The notes below the pieces were generated by a model that had not been told where the DNA came from, ran no database searches, and saw nothing but the letters and a program-made list of their open reading frames with translations. Of a DNA stretch of 64,000 nt, positions 25,983-33,915 are shown one piece after another. Both the position numbers and the translations under genes were made by a program. Source of the stretch: Bradyrhizobium liaoningense (GTDB taxonomy: Bacteria > Pseudomonadota > Alphaproteobacteria > Rhizobiales > Xanthobacteraceae); NCBI RefSeq assembly GCF_018130955.1, contig NZ_JAFCJM010000005.1:181251-245250 (forward strand). Direction: 5' to 3'. Every line of letters begins with the position of its first letter. The stretch's first letter is position 1.

Positions 25983-26741
25983 TCAAAACAACGACCCCTG
26001 CCCGTCATCGGCCTGCGACGCGGCCGCCTTCCGCGCCACCTTCTTCGGCTTCGGCGCTTCGGCTTCCATCTCCTCCGCGCTGATCGGCAGCAAGAGTTGC
26101 TCGTCGTCATTGGCGACGCGATTGACGCGCGTTGATACCGGATGCCAGGCGAACTCGCCGATGCGTGGGGCAATCATCAACGGCAACACCGCGTCGACCT
26201 CGTCGCCGCGGCAATCGAGCCAGCGCTCGAAATCTTCTGGGCCGATCGTCACGGGCACGCGGTCGTGCAGCGCGGCGAGATCTTCACTCGCCGCCGCCGT
26301 CACGATCGCGACGGTGTCGAGTTCTTCGCCGTTGGGGCCGACCCAGGTCTCGAACACGGCGGCAAAGCCGAGCGGCGCGCCGTCGGCGCGGTGGATGAAA
26401 TAGGGCTGCTTGCGCCCGCCCTCCGCCTTCCATTCGTAATAGCCGTCGGCCGGGATCAGGCCGCGCCGCCTGCGAATCGCGTTCTTGAAGGCGGGCTTTT
26501 CCAAAACCGTCTCCGAGCGCGCGTTGATCAGGAGCGTGAAGCCGCGGGGGTCCTTGACCCAGGTCGGCAGCAGCCCCCAGCGCATCAACTGGAAATGGCG
26601 CGCGCCCTTGTCGACGAACACGACCGGGATCGGTTGCGTCGGCGCCACGTTATACCGGGGCGGGAAATTCGGCTGCTCCAGATAGCCAAAGAGTTGCCGC
26701 AGGGCCGCAGGGGCCGAGGTTATGACGAAGCGTCCGCACAT
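25983..26741 (-). CDS. SOS response-associated peptidase YedK/HMCES-type
   Basis: The 252-residue protein has the SRAP domain. Cys2 directly after the initiator Met (MCGRF) becomes the N-terminal nucleophile that forms a thiazolidine crosslink with abasic sites in single-stranded DNA. Conserved YNVAPTQ, INARSET and FYEW-like (YYEWK) segments are present, and a His lies in the late PVTIGPEDFERWL region context. It protects abasic sites at replication forks. The gene is single and divergent from the next gene. Confidence 0.92.
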   Translation of the reverse strand: MCGRFVITSAPAALRQLFGYLEQPNFPPRYNVAPTQPIPVVFVDKGARHFQLMRWGLLPTWVKDPRGFTLLINARSETVLEKPAFKNAIRRRRGLIPADGYYEWKAEGGRKQPYFIHRADGAPLGFAAVFETWVGPNGEELDTVAIVTAAASEDLAALHDRVPVTIGPEDFERWLDCRGDEVDAVLPLMIAPRIGEFAWHPVSTRVNRVANDDEQLLLPISAEEMEAEAPKPKKVARKAAASQADDGQGSLF

Positions 26742-26803
26742 TCTGAGAGCCTATATAGGGTCCATTCAGGTCCTTTTAACCCCAAACGTTAACACTGCCC
26801 CCG

Positions 26804-27304
26804 ATGAACTCGATGGTCGCCACCCCCGCGCAAAAGCAAGTCGTGACGGGCGCCGAGGCGGCGGCCTGGGCCGAGCGGCTGCGCGTGGCCAATATCAACC
26901 CGCGGACCGGCCTTGCCACCGACTATCTGAACCATTTCAATGAAGCCGTGATGCTGCTCGAAATGGTCCCGGACATGCCGGAATGCGCCGAAGATTTTCT
27001 GACCTGGACGCCGCTGTCCTATGCCGAGCATTTCACGGCCTCGAATTTCAAGGCGCGCGACCTCGCCATTGAGGCCTATGAGAGGACCGAGCCTGCCGTG
27101 CGCGCCCAGTTCGACCACATCACCGACACCATGACCTCGATCCTGACGGCGGTCGGCTCGGCCATGCGCGAGGTCGAGCAGGACAAGACCCGCGTCCGCC
27201 TCGCCGAGCAGGCCACCCTCTGGGTCAAGCCGCTGATCGCGGCCTGCGGCGGCATCATCAATGGCGGCAGCGAAGCCGACATCGACAACATAATGGCGGG
27301 CTGA
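26804..27304 (+). CDS. conserved hypothetical protein, mostly helical
   Basis: The 166-residue soluble protein is not a family I can name. It has no signal peptide or membrane segment. The middle (LNHFNEAVMLLEMVPDMPECAEDFLTW) and the later region (QFDHITDTMTSILTAVGSAM) look like amphipathic helices. The ATG at 26804 or the in-frame ATG at 26813 could be the start; neither has a clear ribosome site. Composition and codon use match its neighbours, so it is probably a native rhizobial gene. Confidence 0.75.
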   Translation: MNSMVATPAQKQVVTGAEAAAWAERLRVANINPRTGLATDYLNHFNEAVMLLEMVPDMPECAEDFLTWTPLSYAEHFTASNFKARDLAIEAYERTEPAVRAQFDHITDTMTSILTAVGSAMREVEQDKTRVRLAEQATLWVKPLIAACGGIINGGSEADIDNIMAG

Positions 27305-27344
27305 CGCGATGAGATTCGGTCGAACCTTGCGGCACGCACGGTCA

Positions 27345-27467
27345 ACCTCTCTTTTAGGGAGAGGTCGGCGCGGAGCGCCGGGTGAGGGGTTACGCTCCCT
27401 CGTGAGAACTGAGCCCCCTCACCCGATTTGCTGCGCAAATCGACCTCTCCCCGCTGGGGAGAGGTGA
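27345..27467. repeat. palindromic intergenic repeat, family B copy
   Basis: Outer arms ACCTCTC...GAGAGGT and CCTCTCCCC...GGGGAGAGG flank inner GGGTGAGGGG and CCCCTCACCC blocks. A related copy lies at 51052-51195. The right arm ends seven bases before the NUDIX start, so the purine-rich GGGGAGAGG of the repeat doubles as its ribosome-binding region. Confidence 0.85.
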
Positions 27468-27473
27468 AGAGCC

Positions 27474-27908
27474 GTGTCGTCGCCCGCTCAGCCCGCCCGC
27501 CCCCAGCTCGCCGTCAGCGCCGCGATCTTCCGCGAGGGCAAGGTGCTGCTGGTCCGCCGCGCCCGCTCGCCCGCCAAGGGTTTTTATTCGCTGCCGGGCG
27601 GCCGGGTCGAATTCGGCGAATCGCTGCATCAGGCGCTCGCGCGCGAGGTCAACGAGGAGACGGGGCTCCAGATTGAGATCGTGGGCCTCGCCGGCTGGCG
27701 CGAGGTGCTGCCGGCGGCCGGCGGCGCCGGTCATTACCTCATCATGTCCTTTGCCGCCCGCTGGGTCGGTAAGGAACCCAATCTGAACGACGAGCTCGAC
27801 GACTTCCGCTGGCTCGTGCCGTCCGAATTCCACGCGCTTGGCGACCTCAAGCTGACCGGGGGGCTGGAAGAGGTCATTTTGCAGGCGGAACGGCTGATTC
27901 GGGCCTGA
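27474..27908 (+). CDS. NUDIX hydrolase
   Basis: The 144-residue protein has a full NUDIX box: GGRVEFGESLHQALAREVNEETGL fits GX5EX7REUXEEXGU. The FYSLPGG segment before it is typical. It would hydrolyse a nucleoside diphosphate linked to another moiety; the substrate (ADP-ribose or an oxidised nucleotide) is undetermined. The GTG start at 27474 uses purine-rich bases contributed by the upstream repeat. The stop lies in a 12-base tandem repeat. Confidence 0.88.
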   Translation: MSSPAQPARPQLAVSAAIFREGKVLLVRRARSPAKGFYSLPGGRVEFGESLHQALAREVNEETGLQIEIVGLAGWREVLPAAGGAGHYLIMSFAARWVGKEPNLNDELDDFRWLVPSEFHALGDLKLTGGLEEVILQAERLIRA

Positions 27909-27941
27909 TCCGGGTCCTGATCCGGGTCCTGATCCGGGTTC
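27906..27941. repeat. three-copy 12-base tandem repeat
   Basis: TGATCCGGGTCC occurs three times in a row, the last copy with one change. The first TGA is the stop of the NUDIX gene, so any length change is outside coding sequence. Confidence 0.9.
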
Positions 27942-27987
27942 CTGGCCTGCCTTGCTTCCCCTGGCCAGAGGGGGCATATCACCGCCG

Positions 27988-28365
27988 ATGTTCCCGCGAT
28001 ATCTCGCCATTCTTGCCCTGATTCTCGCCTGCGCCGCGCTGCCTGCCCGGGCCCAGGACGCGGCCGCGCCGTTCGACGGCGACCTGCAGCGGCTCGCGGA
28101 AATCCTCGGCGGCCTGCACTATCTGCGCGGCATCTGCGGGGCCAATGAGGGCAACAAATGGCGCAACGAGATGCAGGCGCTGATCGACGCCGAAACCCCC
28201 TCCGGCGAGCGCCGCACCCGCATGATCGCCGGCTTCAACCGCGGCTATAACGGCTTCCAGCAAACCTATCGGAGCTGCACGCCGGCCGCCTCCGTCGCGA
28301 TCCGCCGCTACATCGAGGAAGGCTCGAAAATCTCGCGCGATCTGACCGCCCGCTACGCGAACTGA
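27988..28365 (+). CDS. TIGR02301 family secreted protein
   Basis: The 125-residue product has a signal peptide (LAILALILACAALPARAQ, cleavage after Ala-Gln region) and matches the alphaproteobacterial TIGR02301 family of unknown function. Conserved features are GGLHYLRGIC, RMIAGFNRGYNGFQQTY and two cysteines that could pair in the periplasm. The ATG at 27988 places the signal peptide at the N-terminus. It follows the NUDIX gene at 79 bases. Confidence 0.85.
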   Translation: MFPRYLAILALILACAALPARAQDAAAPFDGDLQRLAEILGGLHYLRGICGANEGNKWRNEMQALIDAETPSGERRTRMIAGFNRGYNGFQQTYRSCTPAASVAIRRYIEEGSKISRDLTARYAN

Positions 28366-28520
28366 GCTGCGCCACGCGCGCACGTGGAACCACTCATCCA
28401 CATTGTTCAGGCCCGTTAACCGTTCTTAAAGATGTGGACTAGGCGGTTCCGGCGCGCGTGCTACACGTTAATGACCAGCGCGTCGCCGTGGATTGCGCCT
28501 CCAGCCTTTGTCCGGGATTC

Positions 28521-28787
28521 ATGAGTTCTCCGATTTCCTACGCACCCGCCCGCGCGCCGCTGCCCGATCACGAGCAGAAGCAGGCTGCACTCAGCTATCT
28601 CAACGAGGCATGGGCCGAAGCACGCCATGATGGCGTCGATGGCGACTGCCTCGCGCAGGCGAGCCTGTTTGCCGCGCTCGCCGAGCTCGTCGGCACCTAT
28701 GGCGAAGATCCGGTGGCAAAGTTCGTCGAGGGTCTTGCCGGACGCGTGCGCAACGGCGAATTCTCCGTCGACCTTGCGAGGCAGTAA
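28521..28787 (+). CDS. conserved hypothetical protein (88 aa)
   Basis: A small soluble protein with an ATG at 28521 (MSSPISYAPARAPLPD). The remainder is helical with a heptad-like QAALSYLNEAWAEARHDG and AALAELVGTYGEDPVAKFVEGLAGRV. It has no recognised domain. It converges on the cupredoxin operon across a hairpin that can terminate from the other side. Confidence 0.7.
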   Translation: MSSPISYAPARAPLPDHEQKQAALSYLNEAWAEARHDGVDGDCLAQASLFAALAELVGTYGEDPVAKFVEGLAGRVRNGEFSVDLARQ

Positions 28788-28804
28788 GCCTTCCCAAAAA
28801 ATGA

Positions 28805-28824
28805 CCCCGCTCGGACGAGCGGGG
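28805..28824 (-). terminator. Rho-independent terminator for the cupredoxin operon
   Basis: Read on the minus strand, the stem CCCCGCTCG/CGAGCGGGG is followed by TCATTTTTT (28802-28796 region). A second hairpin at 28920-28938 (GTCGGGA/TCCCGAC followed by GTTTT) is closer to the cupredoxin stop and may act first. Confidence 0.7.
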
Positions 28825-28950
28825 CCAGTTTCGGATGAATGACCCGCGACACGTCGCGATGTCTGGGGTCGTTATCGCACGGATGCAGGTCCGCGTAGAT
28901 AAGCAATAGTCCGGAAAACGTCGGGAGTTCTTCCCGACACCTGGGAACCG

Positions 28951-29271
28951 CTACGGTGCGATCTTGAGTGTCGCTTTCATGTTCGGATGAAAGCGGCAGT
29001 AATACTCAACAGTTCCGGCCTTCTTCACGACTGACGTCGCCGACTTCTTTGCCGGCAGATTGACGTCGAAATCGCCGTTCACAGCCGTCGCCGTATGGGC
29101 GAAGACGTCCTTGTTGATCCACTCGACGGTGTCGCCAACCTTCAACGCGACGTCAGCCGGCGTGATCTCGAGATTCTCCATCGTGATCTGAACCGTCTCC
29201 GCGCCTGCCGGGACGATCATCGATACCAACGCGATCGCGGTTGCGATCGACAACAGCCGTCCCGGCCTCAT
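28951..29271 (-). CDS. periplasmic blue-copper cupredoxin (amicyanin/pseudoazurin-like)
   Basis: The 106-residue protein has a signal peptide (cleavage near Ala24) and a short cupredoxin domain. Type 1 copper ligands are visible: His59 in FAHTA, then Cys92, His95 and Met98 in CRFHPNM. It would carry electrons in the periplasm. It starts 10 bases after the DUF4142 gene and shares that gene's ECF-type promoter. Confidence 0.9.
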   Translation of the reverse strand: MRPGRLLSIATAIALVSMIVPAGAETVQITMENLEITPADVALKVGDTVEWINKDVFAHTATAVNGDFDVNLPAKKSATSVVKKAGTVEYYCRFHPNMKATLKIAP

Positions 29272-29281
29272 CGCGCGCCTC

Positions 29282-29812
29282 CTATTTCAACTCGGCCGCG
29301 ACATGCTCGGCGTGCTGCTGATGGCCCTGAAAGATCTTCAGGCCGGTCTGCAGCAGGCTCTTCAGCTCGGCATTGCTGGCGGACGGAATGAGCTGGGTTT
29401 CCAGCGCGCCGTTGACCGCCTTGTGGTACGCAACCTCGTTGGTGACATAGGCCTTGTCGAAGGCTGCGCCGTCGAGCTTGTCGAGCTCGGCAAGCTTGTC
29501 GCTCGCCTGCTTGCTCAGCGTGCGGCTGGTGTCGTTATCCTCCGGCGTGACGTTCAGCTTCTTGACCAGCTCGAGCGCCTGCTTGTTGACGGCCTCATGG
29601 TCGCGGACCATGTCCTCGGCGAACGCCTTGACGTCCTTGTTCTTCGCCTTCTTCACCGCCTGCTTGGCGGCGTTGATGTCGATTACGCCTGCAGTGTAGG
29701 CGATATGCGCGATCTGCGGATCGGTCGGCTTGTCGGCCGCTCTGGCGCCCTGCAGCACAGGGCTGGACAAAAGGGCGACCGCGGCGATCGCCACGCTCCA
29801 TCGAATGAACAT
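29282..29812 (-). CDS. DUF4142 periplasmic protein
   Basis: The 176-residue product has a signal peptide (cleavage near ARAADK) and a DUF4142 helical domain with KDVKAFAEDMVRDHEAVNKQALELVKKL and a C-terminal FQGHQQHAEHVA. The family is a ferritin-like four-helix bundle of unknown role, often stress-induced. The ATG at 29812 is chosen because the signal peptide begins there. A GGGAAC-N16-CATCCAA promoter lies 54-82 bases upstream, matching the one in front of the sigma factor gene. Confidence 0.87.
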   Translation of the reverse strand: MFIRWSVAIAAVALLSSPVLQGARAADKPTDPQIAHIAYTAGVIDINAAKQAVKKAKNKDVKAFAEDMVRDHEAVNKQALELVKKLNVTPEDNDTSRTLSKQASDKLAELDKLDGAAFDKAYVTNEVAYHKAVNGALETQLIPSASNAELKSLLQTGLKIFQGHQQHAEHVAAELK

Positions 29813-29865
29813 GTTTGACACTCCTGTGGTGCCGGCATTTTTCCGGCGCGTTGCTTGCACAGGAG

Positions 29866-29894
29866 TTGGATGAAAAATATCCGCGGACGTTCCC
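29866..29894 (-). promoter_or_regulatory. ECF-type promoter of the DUF4142-cupredoxin operon
   Basis: On the minus strand GGGAAC (29894-29889), exactly 16 bases, then CATCCAA (29872-29866). The same two boxes with the same spacing precede the sigma factor gene at 30623-30651. GGAAC is a common ECF -35 element. The sharing of both boxes and spacing is seen directly; the assignment to the adjacent sigma factor is inference. Confidence 0.75.
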
Positions 29895-29900
29895 TAAAAA

Positions 29901-30596
29901 TTACGCGCCAATTCCGAGGCGCTTCAGCACGGCTTCGGTCAGGCGCTCGCAGCGCACGCCTGCGAACGGGAACGCATCCATCACCACAGGACCGATCTTC
30001 TTCTCGACGTTCTCGCGCAGCATGGCGCGCGCGCGATGCAGCCGGGTCTTCACCGTCTCCGGCTTGACGCCGAGCAGCGCCGCCGTCTCCTCCATGCTCA
30101 TGCCTTCCATCACCCGCGCGATGAAGACCATGCGGAAGACGTCGGGCAATTCATCGACCGCGCGCTCGACGACGCGCTGGATCTCACGTTGGGCCATGGA
30201 TTTTTCCGGATCGGCGGACGACAGGGGAAACTGGATGATCTGGGCTTCGAGCGTTGCCTCCGGCACCGATCCCAGTTCGACGTGGGTTTTTTGGCTGCGC
30301 ACGCGGCCGAGCGCCTCGTTGATCGCAATGCGCGACAGCCAGGTCGACAGGGCAGACTCGCCGCGAAACCCATCGAGATGGGTGAATGCGCGGACATAGG
30401 TCTCCTGCACCACGTCCTCGGCCTCGCTGTCACTACGCAGGATGCCGCGGGCAAGACGATAGAGCCTGCGGTTGTTGGCCTGCATGATCGCGCGGAGCGC
30501 GGCCTCATCGCGAGCCTGCGCGCGGCGGACGAGCTCCGCCTCGGGCGTGCCGGTATCGATGGCCGGGAATGTTGCAGTGCGATGCATGGCGGTCAC
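29901..30596 (-). CDS. ECF-family RNA polymerase sigma factor
   Basis: The 231-residue factor has sigma region 2 (about 20-90, AEDVVQETYVRAFTHLDGF) and region 4 (about 140-200, ELPDVFRMVFIARVMEGMSMEETA and VKPETVKTRLHRARAML). A C-terminal extension contains FAGVRCERLTEAVLKRLG. The GTG at 30596 is chosen: GGAGG lies seven bases upstream, and the more upstream ATG at 30623 would fall inside the -10 box of the gene's own promoter. No membrane anti-sigma gene is adjacent, so the C-terminal extension or a distant partner may control it. Confidence 0.88.
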   Translation of the reverse strand: MTAMHRTATFPAIDTGTPEAELVRRAQARDEAALRAIMQANNRRLYRLARGILRSDSEAEDVVQETYVRAFTHLDGFRGESALSTWLSRIAINEALGRVRSQKTHVELGSVPEATLEAQIIQFPLSSADPEKSMAQREIQRVVERAVDELPDVFRMVFIARVMEGMSMEETAALLGVKPETVKTRLHRARAMLRENVEKKIGPVVMDAFPFAGVRCERLTEAVLKRLGIGA

Positions 30597-30622
30597 GGGC
30601 TCGCCTCCAAATCTACCGGACA

Positions 30623-30651
30623 TTGGATGCGAGCGTGTGAAAAAGGTTCCC
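30623..30651 (-). promoter_or_regulatory. ECF-type promoter of the sigma factor gene (probable autoregulation)
   Basis: On the minus strand GGGAAC (30651-30646), 16 bases, then CATCCAA (30629-30623). It is identical in both boxes and spacing to 29866-29894, while the spacer sequences differ, which argues against simple duplication. Confidence 0.75.
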
Positions 30652-30688
30652 GGATTTCTTGCTTACCCTCACCTGGAGGGTCAAGAAT

Positions 30689-31558
30689 CTAGTCCGTCTC
30701 GATCGGCAGGCTGGTGTCCCTCGCCCACTCGCCCATGGAGGCATCGTAGAGCGTGAGCTTGTCGTAACCGAGCGCGCTGAGTAGGAAGAGATTGATCGTC
30801 GCCGAGATACCGCCGCCGCAATAGCAGATAACGTTCTTGTCGCGCGTGATCCCCTGCGCGGTGAACTTCGCCTCAGCGTCCGCTAGCGTGGTCAGCGTCT
30901 TGTCGGGGTTGACCAGCGTCGCCGCTGATACATTCACGCTGCCGGGAACCCGCCCGGGCCGACCATAGCGGCTCGGCTCCAGCCCGCGATGAAACTGCGA
31001 GCCCAACGCATTGACGATCACGGTCGAGGGATCGCCGCGCTTGGCGAGCACGGCGGATTTGTCGACGAAGAGCCCAGCGCGCGGCGAGGCCTTGAAGGTC
31101 GCCGGCGGATAGACCTTCGGCGCACCCTGCTCGATCGGCCGGCCTTCCGCCTTCCATTTGTCGAACCCGCCGTCGAGCACCATGGCCTCGACACCGAGCG
31201 AGCGCAGCATCCACCAAACCCGCGTCGCCCACATCATGGTGCCTATGCTGTAGAGCACGATGGTCTTGGACGCATCCATGCCGTGACGGCCGAAGGCGGC
31301 CTCGAGCTGGGCGACGGACGGCATCATGAAGCGGAGGCGCGTGGATTGGTCGGAGAACTCGCCTTGCAGGTCAAGGAAATCGGCGCCCGGGATGTGGCCG
31401 GCCGCAAAGGTCTTGTCGCCAGGCACCGCAAGATAGGGATCGTCGCTGCCTTCCGGCAAAGGTTCGAGATAAGTCGTGCAATCGTAGAGCCGCAGGTCTG
31501 ATAGCCCGAGCATGGATGCGAGTTGCTCGGTGGAGATGAGGGATGCTTTTTTGATCAT
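30689..31558 (-). CDS. 3-mercaptopyruvate/thiosulfate sulfurtransferase (double rhodanese)
   Basis: The 289-residue protein has two rhodanese domains; the C-terminal one is catalytic with the active-site loop CYCGGGISAT, whose second Cys carries the persulfide. The GGGIS loop resembles the mercaptopyruvate type (CGSGVTA) more than the CRKGVTA thiosulfate type. It transfers sulfur from 3-mercaptopyruvate or thiosulfate to thiols or cyanide. It lies downstream of the dihydroorotase gene with a gap of 39 bases. Confidence 0.88.
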   Translation of the reverse strand: MIKKASLISTEQLASMLGLSDLRLYDCTTYLEPLPEGSDDPYLAVPGDKTFAAGHIPGADFLDLQGEFSDQSTRLRFMMPSVAQLEAAFGRHGMDASKTIVLYSIGTMMWATRVWWMLRSLGVEAMVLDGGFDKWKAEGRPIEQGAPKVYPPATFKASPRAGLFVDKSAVLAKRGDPSTVIVNALGSQFHRGLEPSRYGRPGRVPGSVNVSAATLVNPDKTLTTLADAEAKFTAQGITRDKNVICYCGGGISATINLFLLSALGYDKLTLYDASMGEWARDTSLPIETD

Positions 31559-31597
31559 GACCGGCTCCCCAATGTCGCCCTGGCGATACGACGCGTC

Positions 31598-32932
31598 CTA
31601 CGCCTTCAACGTCTCCAAAAACCGCACCGGCTCGCCCTGCGACGGTGTCGTCAGCTCGCCCTGCCACATCACACGTCGACCGCGGACGAAAGTGCCGACG
31701 GGCCAGCCGGTGACGCGCACGCCGTCATAGGGCGTCCAGCCGGCTTTGGAGGCGACCCATTTGTTGGTAATCGTTTCGCTGCGCTTGAGGTCCACGACTG
31801 TGAAGTCGGCGTCGTAGCCGGCTGCGATGCGGCCCTTGCAGGCGATGTTGAACAGCCGCGCGGGGCCCGCGCTGCTGAGATCGACAAAGCGCGCGAGCGA
31901 GAGACGACCCGCATTGACGTGGTCGAGCATCAGCGGCACCAGCGTCTGCACGCCGGTCATGCCCGAGGGCGAAGCCGGATATGTCTTCTGCTTCTCCTCC
32001 AGCGTATGCGGCGCGTGGTCGGAGCCGAGCACGTCGATGATACCCTGCTCGATGCCGCGCCAGATGCCGGCGCGGTGATCGGCCCCGCGCACCGGCGGAT
32101 TCATCTGCGCGAGCGTGCCGAGCCGCTCGTAGCATTCCGGTGCGGCCATGGTGAGATGATGCGGCGTCGCTTCGCAGGAAGCGACGTCCTTGTGGTCGCG
32201 CAAATACTCGATCTCTTCCTTGGTCGAGATGTGCAGCACATGGATGCGCTTGCCGGTCTCGCGCGCGAGGTTGACCAGGCGCTCCGTCGCCATCAGCGCC
32301 GCCGTCTCATCGCGCCATACCGGATGCGAGCGCGGGTCGCCCTCGATGCGCAGCGGCTTGCGGTCGTTGAGACGGTACTCGTCCTCGGCGTGGAACGCCG
32401 CGCGACGGCGGATCACCTGGAAGATACGGCGCAGGCTCTCGTCATCTTCCACCAGCAGCGCGCCGGTAGAGGAGCCGATGAACACCTTTACGCCGGCGCA
32501 GCCCGGTGCGCGTTCCAGCTCCGGCAGATGGTTCACGTTCTCGCGGGTGCCGCCGATGAAGAAGGCGAAATCGCAATGCATGCGATGATGGCCGGCCTTG
32601 ATCTTCGCGGTGAACGCCTCCTCGGTGACCGTCAGCGGATTGGTGTTCGGCATTTCGAACACCGCCGTGACGCCGCCCATCACGGCGCTGCGCGAGCCGG
32701 TCTCGAGATCTTCCTTGTGCGTCAGGCCGGGCTCGCGGAAATGCACCTGCGTGTCCATCACGCCGGGCAGGATGTGCAGGCCCTTGCAGTCGATGGTTTC
32801 GCCTGCGGAGGCCTGCGACAGACTGCCGATCTCGGCGATGCGGCCGCCGGTGACGCCGATGTCGCGGACGCCCTCGCCGTCCTGATTGACCACCGTGCCG
32901 GATTTCAGGATCACGTCAAAGCGCTGGGTCAT
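31598..32932 (-). CDS. pyrC: dihydroorotase (type I amidohydrolase)
   Basis: The 444-residue enzyme interconverts carbamoyl-aspartate and dihydroorotate in pyrimidine synthesis. The metal site is visible as His-x-His-like DTQVHFREPG, the bridging Lys in GVKVFIGSSTG, histidines in FHAEDE and LHIST and the Asp of GSDHAPH. The long type I form resembles bacterial PyrC/AllB; allantoinase or hydantoinase activity cannot be fully excluded, but HFREPG and ATPHHL favour dihydroorotase. The gene diverges from ygfZ across about 100 bases. Confidence 0.85.
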   Translation of the reverse strand: MTQRFDVILKSGTVVNQDGEGVRDIGVTGGRIAEIGSLSQASAGETIDCKGLHILPGVMDTQVHFREPGLTHKEDLETGSRSAVMGGVTAVFEMPNTNPLTVTEEAFTAKIKAGHHRMHCDFAFFIGGTRENVNHLPELERAPGCAGVKVFIGSSTGALLVEDDESLRRIFQVIRRRAAFHAEDEYRLNDRKPLRIEGDPRSHPVWRDETAALMATERLVNLARETGKRIHVLHISTKEEIEYLRDHKDVASCEATPHHLTMAAPECYERLGTLAQMNPPVRGADHRAGIWRGIEQGIIDVLGSDHAPHTLEEKQKTYPASPSGMTGVQTLVPLMLDHVNAGRLSLARFVDLSSAGPARLFNIACKGRIAAGYDADFTVVDLKRSETITNKWVASKAGWTPYDGVRVTGWPVGTFVRGRRVMWQGELTTPSQGEPVRFLETLKA

Positions 32933-33033
32933 GGCTGTCCGTCTCTCTCATCCCCAAGCGCAGGGCTTGAGGTCTTGTCGTTCATCTTTTGGGGGCTTAC
33001 GTTCGTTGCCAAGATGTCGCAAGAGATTTTCGC

Positions 33034-33915
33034 ATGAAAGCAGCGTTTGTCAGTGATCGGGGCGTGGTCAAGGTCACGGGCGAGGATGCGCGCAACTTCC
33101 TCAACGGCCTCGTCACCACTGATGTCGACAGGCTGAAACCCGGACTGGGCCGATTCGGGGCCCTGCTGACGCCGCAGGGCAAGATCGTCGTGGATTTCCT
33201 GATCACCGAGGCGCCTGCCGGCCATGGCGGCGGCTTCCTGATCGACTGCCCGCGCGCGCTGGCGCAGGCCCTCGCCGACAAGCTCAAATTCTACAAGCTA
33301 CGCGCCAAGGTCGCGGTGGAAAACCTCACCGACGATCTCGGCGTGCTCGCGGCCTGGGATGGCGCGCTCGCGACCCAGCCGGACCTCACCTTCGCGGATC
33401 CCCGCGACGAGCGGCTCGGCGTGCGCATCCTGATCCCGGCGGACCTCAAGGAGAAGCTCGCCAGCCTGATCGGCGCGGAACTCGTCGATGCCGCCGACTA
33501 CGAGGCCCATCGCATCGCGCTTGGCGTGCCGCGCGGCGGGCTCGATTTCATGTATGGCGATGCTTTTCCGCACGAGACCAACATGGACCGGCTGGCCGGC
33601 GTCGATTTCGACAAGGGCTGCTATGTCGGCCAGGAAGTGGTGTCGCGCATGCAGCACCGCGGCACCGCGCGCACCCGCAGCGTGAAGGTGCTGATCGACG
33701 GTCCCGCGCCCGAAGTCGGCGTGCCCGTTCTCGCCGGCGACAAGCCGGTCGGCACCATGGGCTCGACCGCGCGCGGCGCGGGCATCGCACTGGTGCGCAC
33801 CGATCGTGTCGCCGATGCGCTCGATGCTGGCCTGACGCTCACGGCCGGCGGCCTGAGCGTGAAGCTCGCTGAACCGGACGTCGTCCGCATGCCAGCCAAG
33901 CAGCCCGTCGCATGA
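33034..33915 (+). CDS. ygfZ: tRNA-modifying/iron-sulfur assembly protein YgfZ (GcvT-like)
   Basis: The 293-residue folate-binding protein supports repair or assembly of iron-sulfur enzymes. The diagnostic YgfZ motif KGCYVGQEVVSRMQHRG with its conserved Cys is present at about 205-221. The N-terminus (SDRGVVKVTGEDARNFLNGLVTTDV) is typical. The ATG at 33034 begins the family-conserved sequence. Its stop overlaps the start of the tag gene (ATGA), beginning a plus-strand run of five genes to 36799. Confidence 0.92.
   Translation: MKAAFVSDRGVVKVTGEDARNFLNGLVTTDVDRLKPGLGRFGALLTPQGKIVVDFLITEAPAGHGGGFLIDCPRALAQALADKLKFYKLRAKVAVENLTDDLGVLAAWDGALATQPDLTFADPRDERLGVRILIPADLKEKLASLIGAELVDAADYEAHRIALGVPRGGLDFMYGDAFPHETNMDRLAGVDFDKGCYVGQEVVSRMQHRGTARTRSVKVLIDGPAPEVGVPVLAGDKPVGTMGSTARGAGIALVRTDRVADALDAGLTLTAGGLSVKLAEPDVVRMPAKQPVA

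Noticed and set aside
27345..27467. Possible CRISPR repeats or tRNA-like folds among the intergenic palindromes
   Set aside because: No regularly spaced direct repeats with unique spacers; the elements are dispersed inverted repeats.
30664..30680. Short palindrome ACCCTCACCTGGAGGGT downstream of the rhodanese region as a terminator
   Set aside because: It matches one arm of a family B repeat and has no T tract; treated as a repeat fragment.
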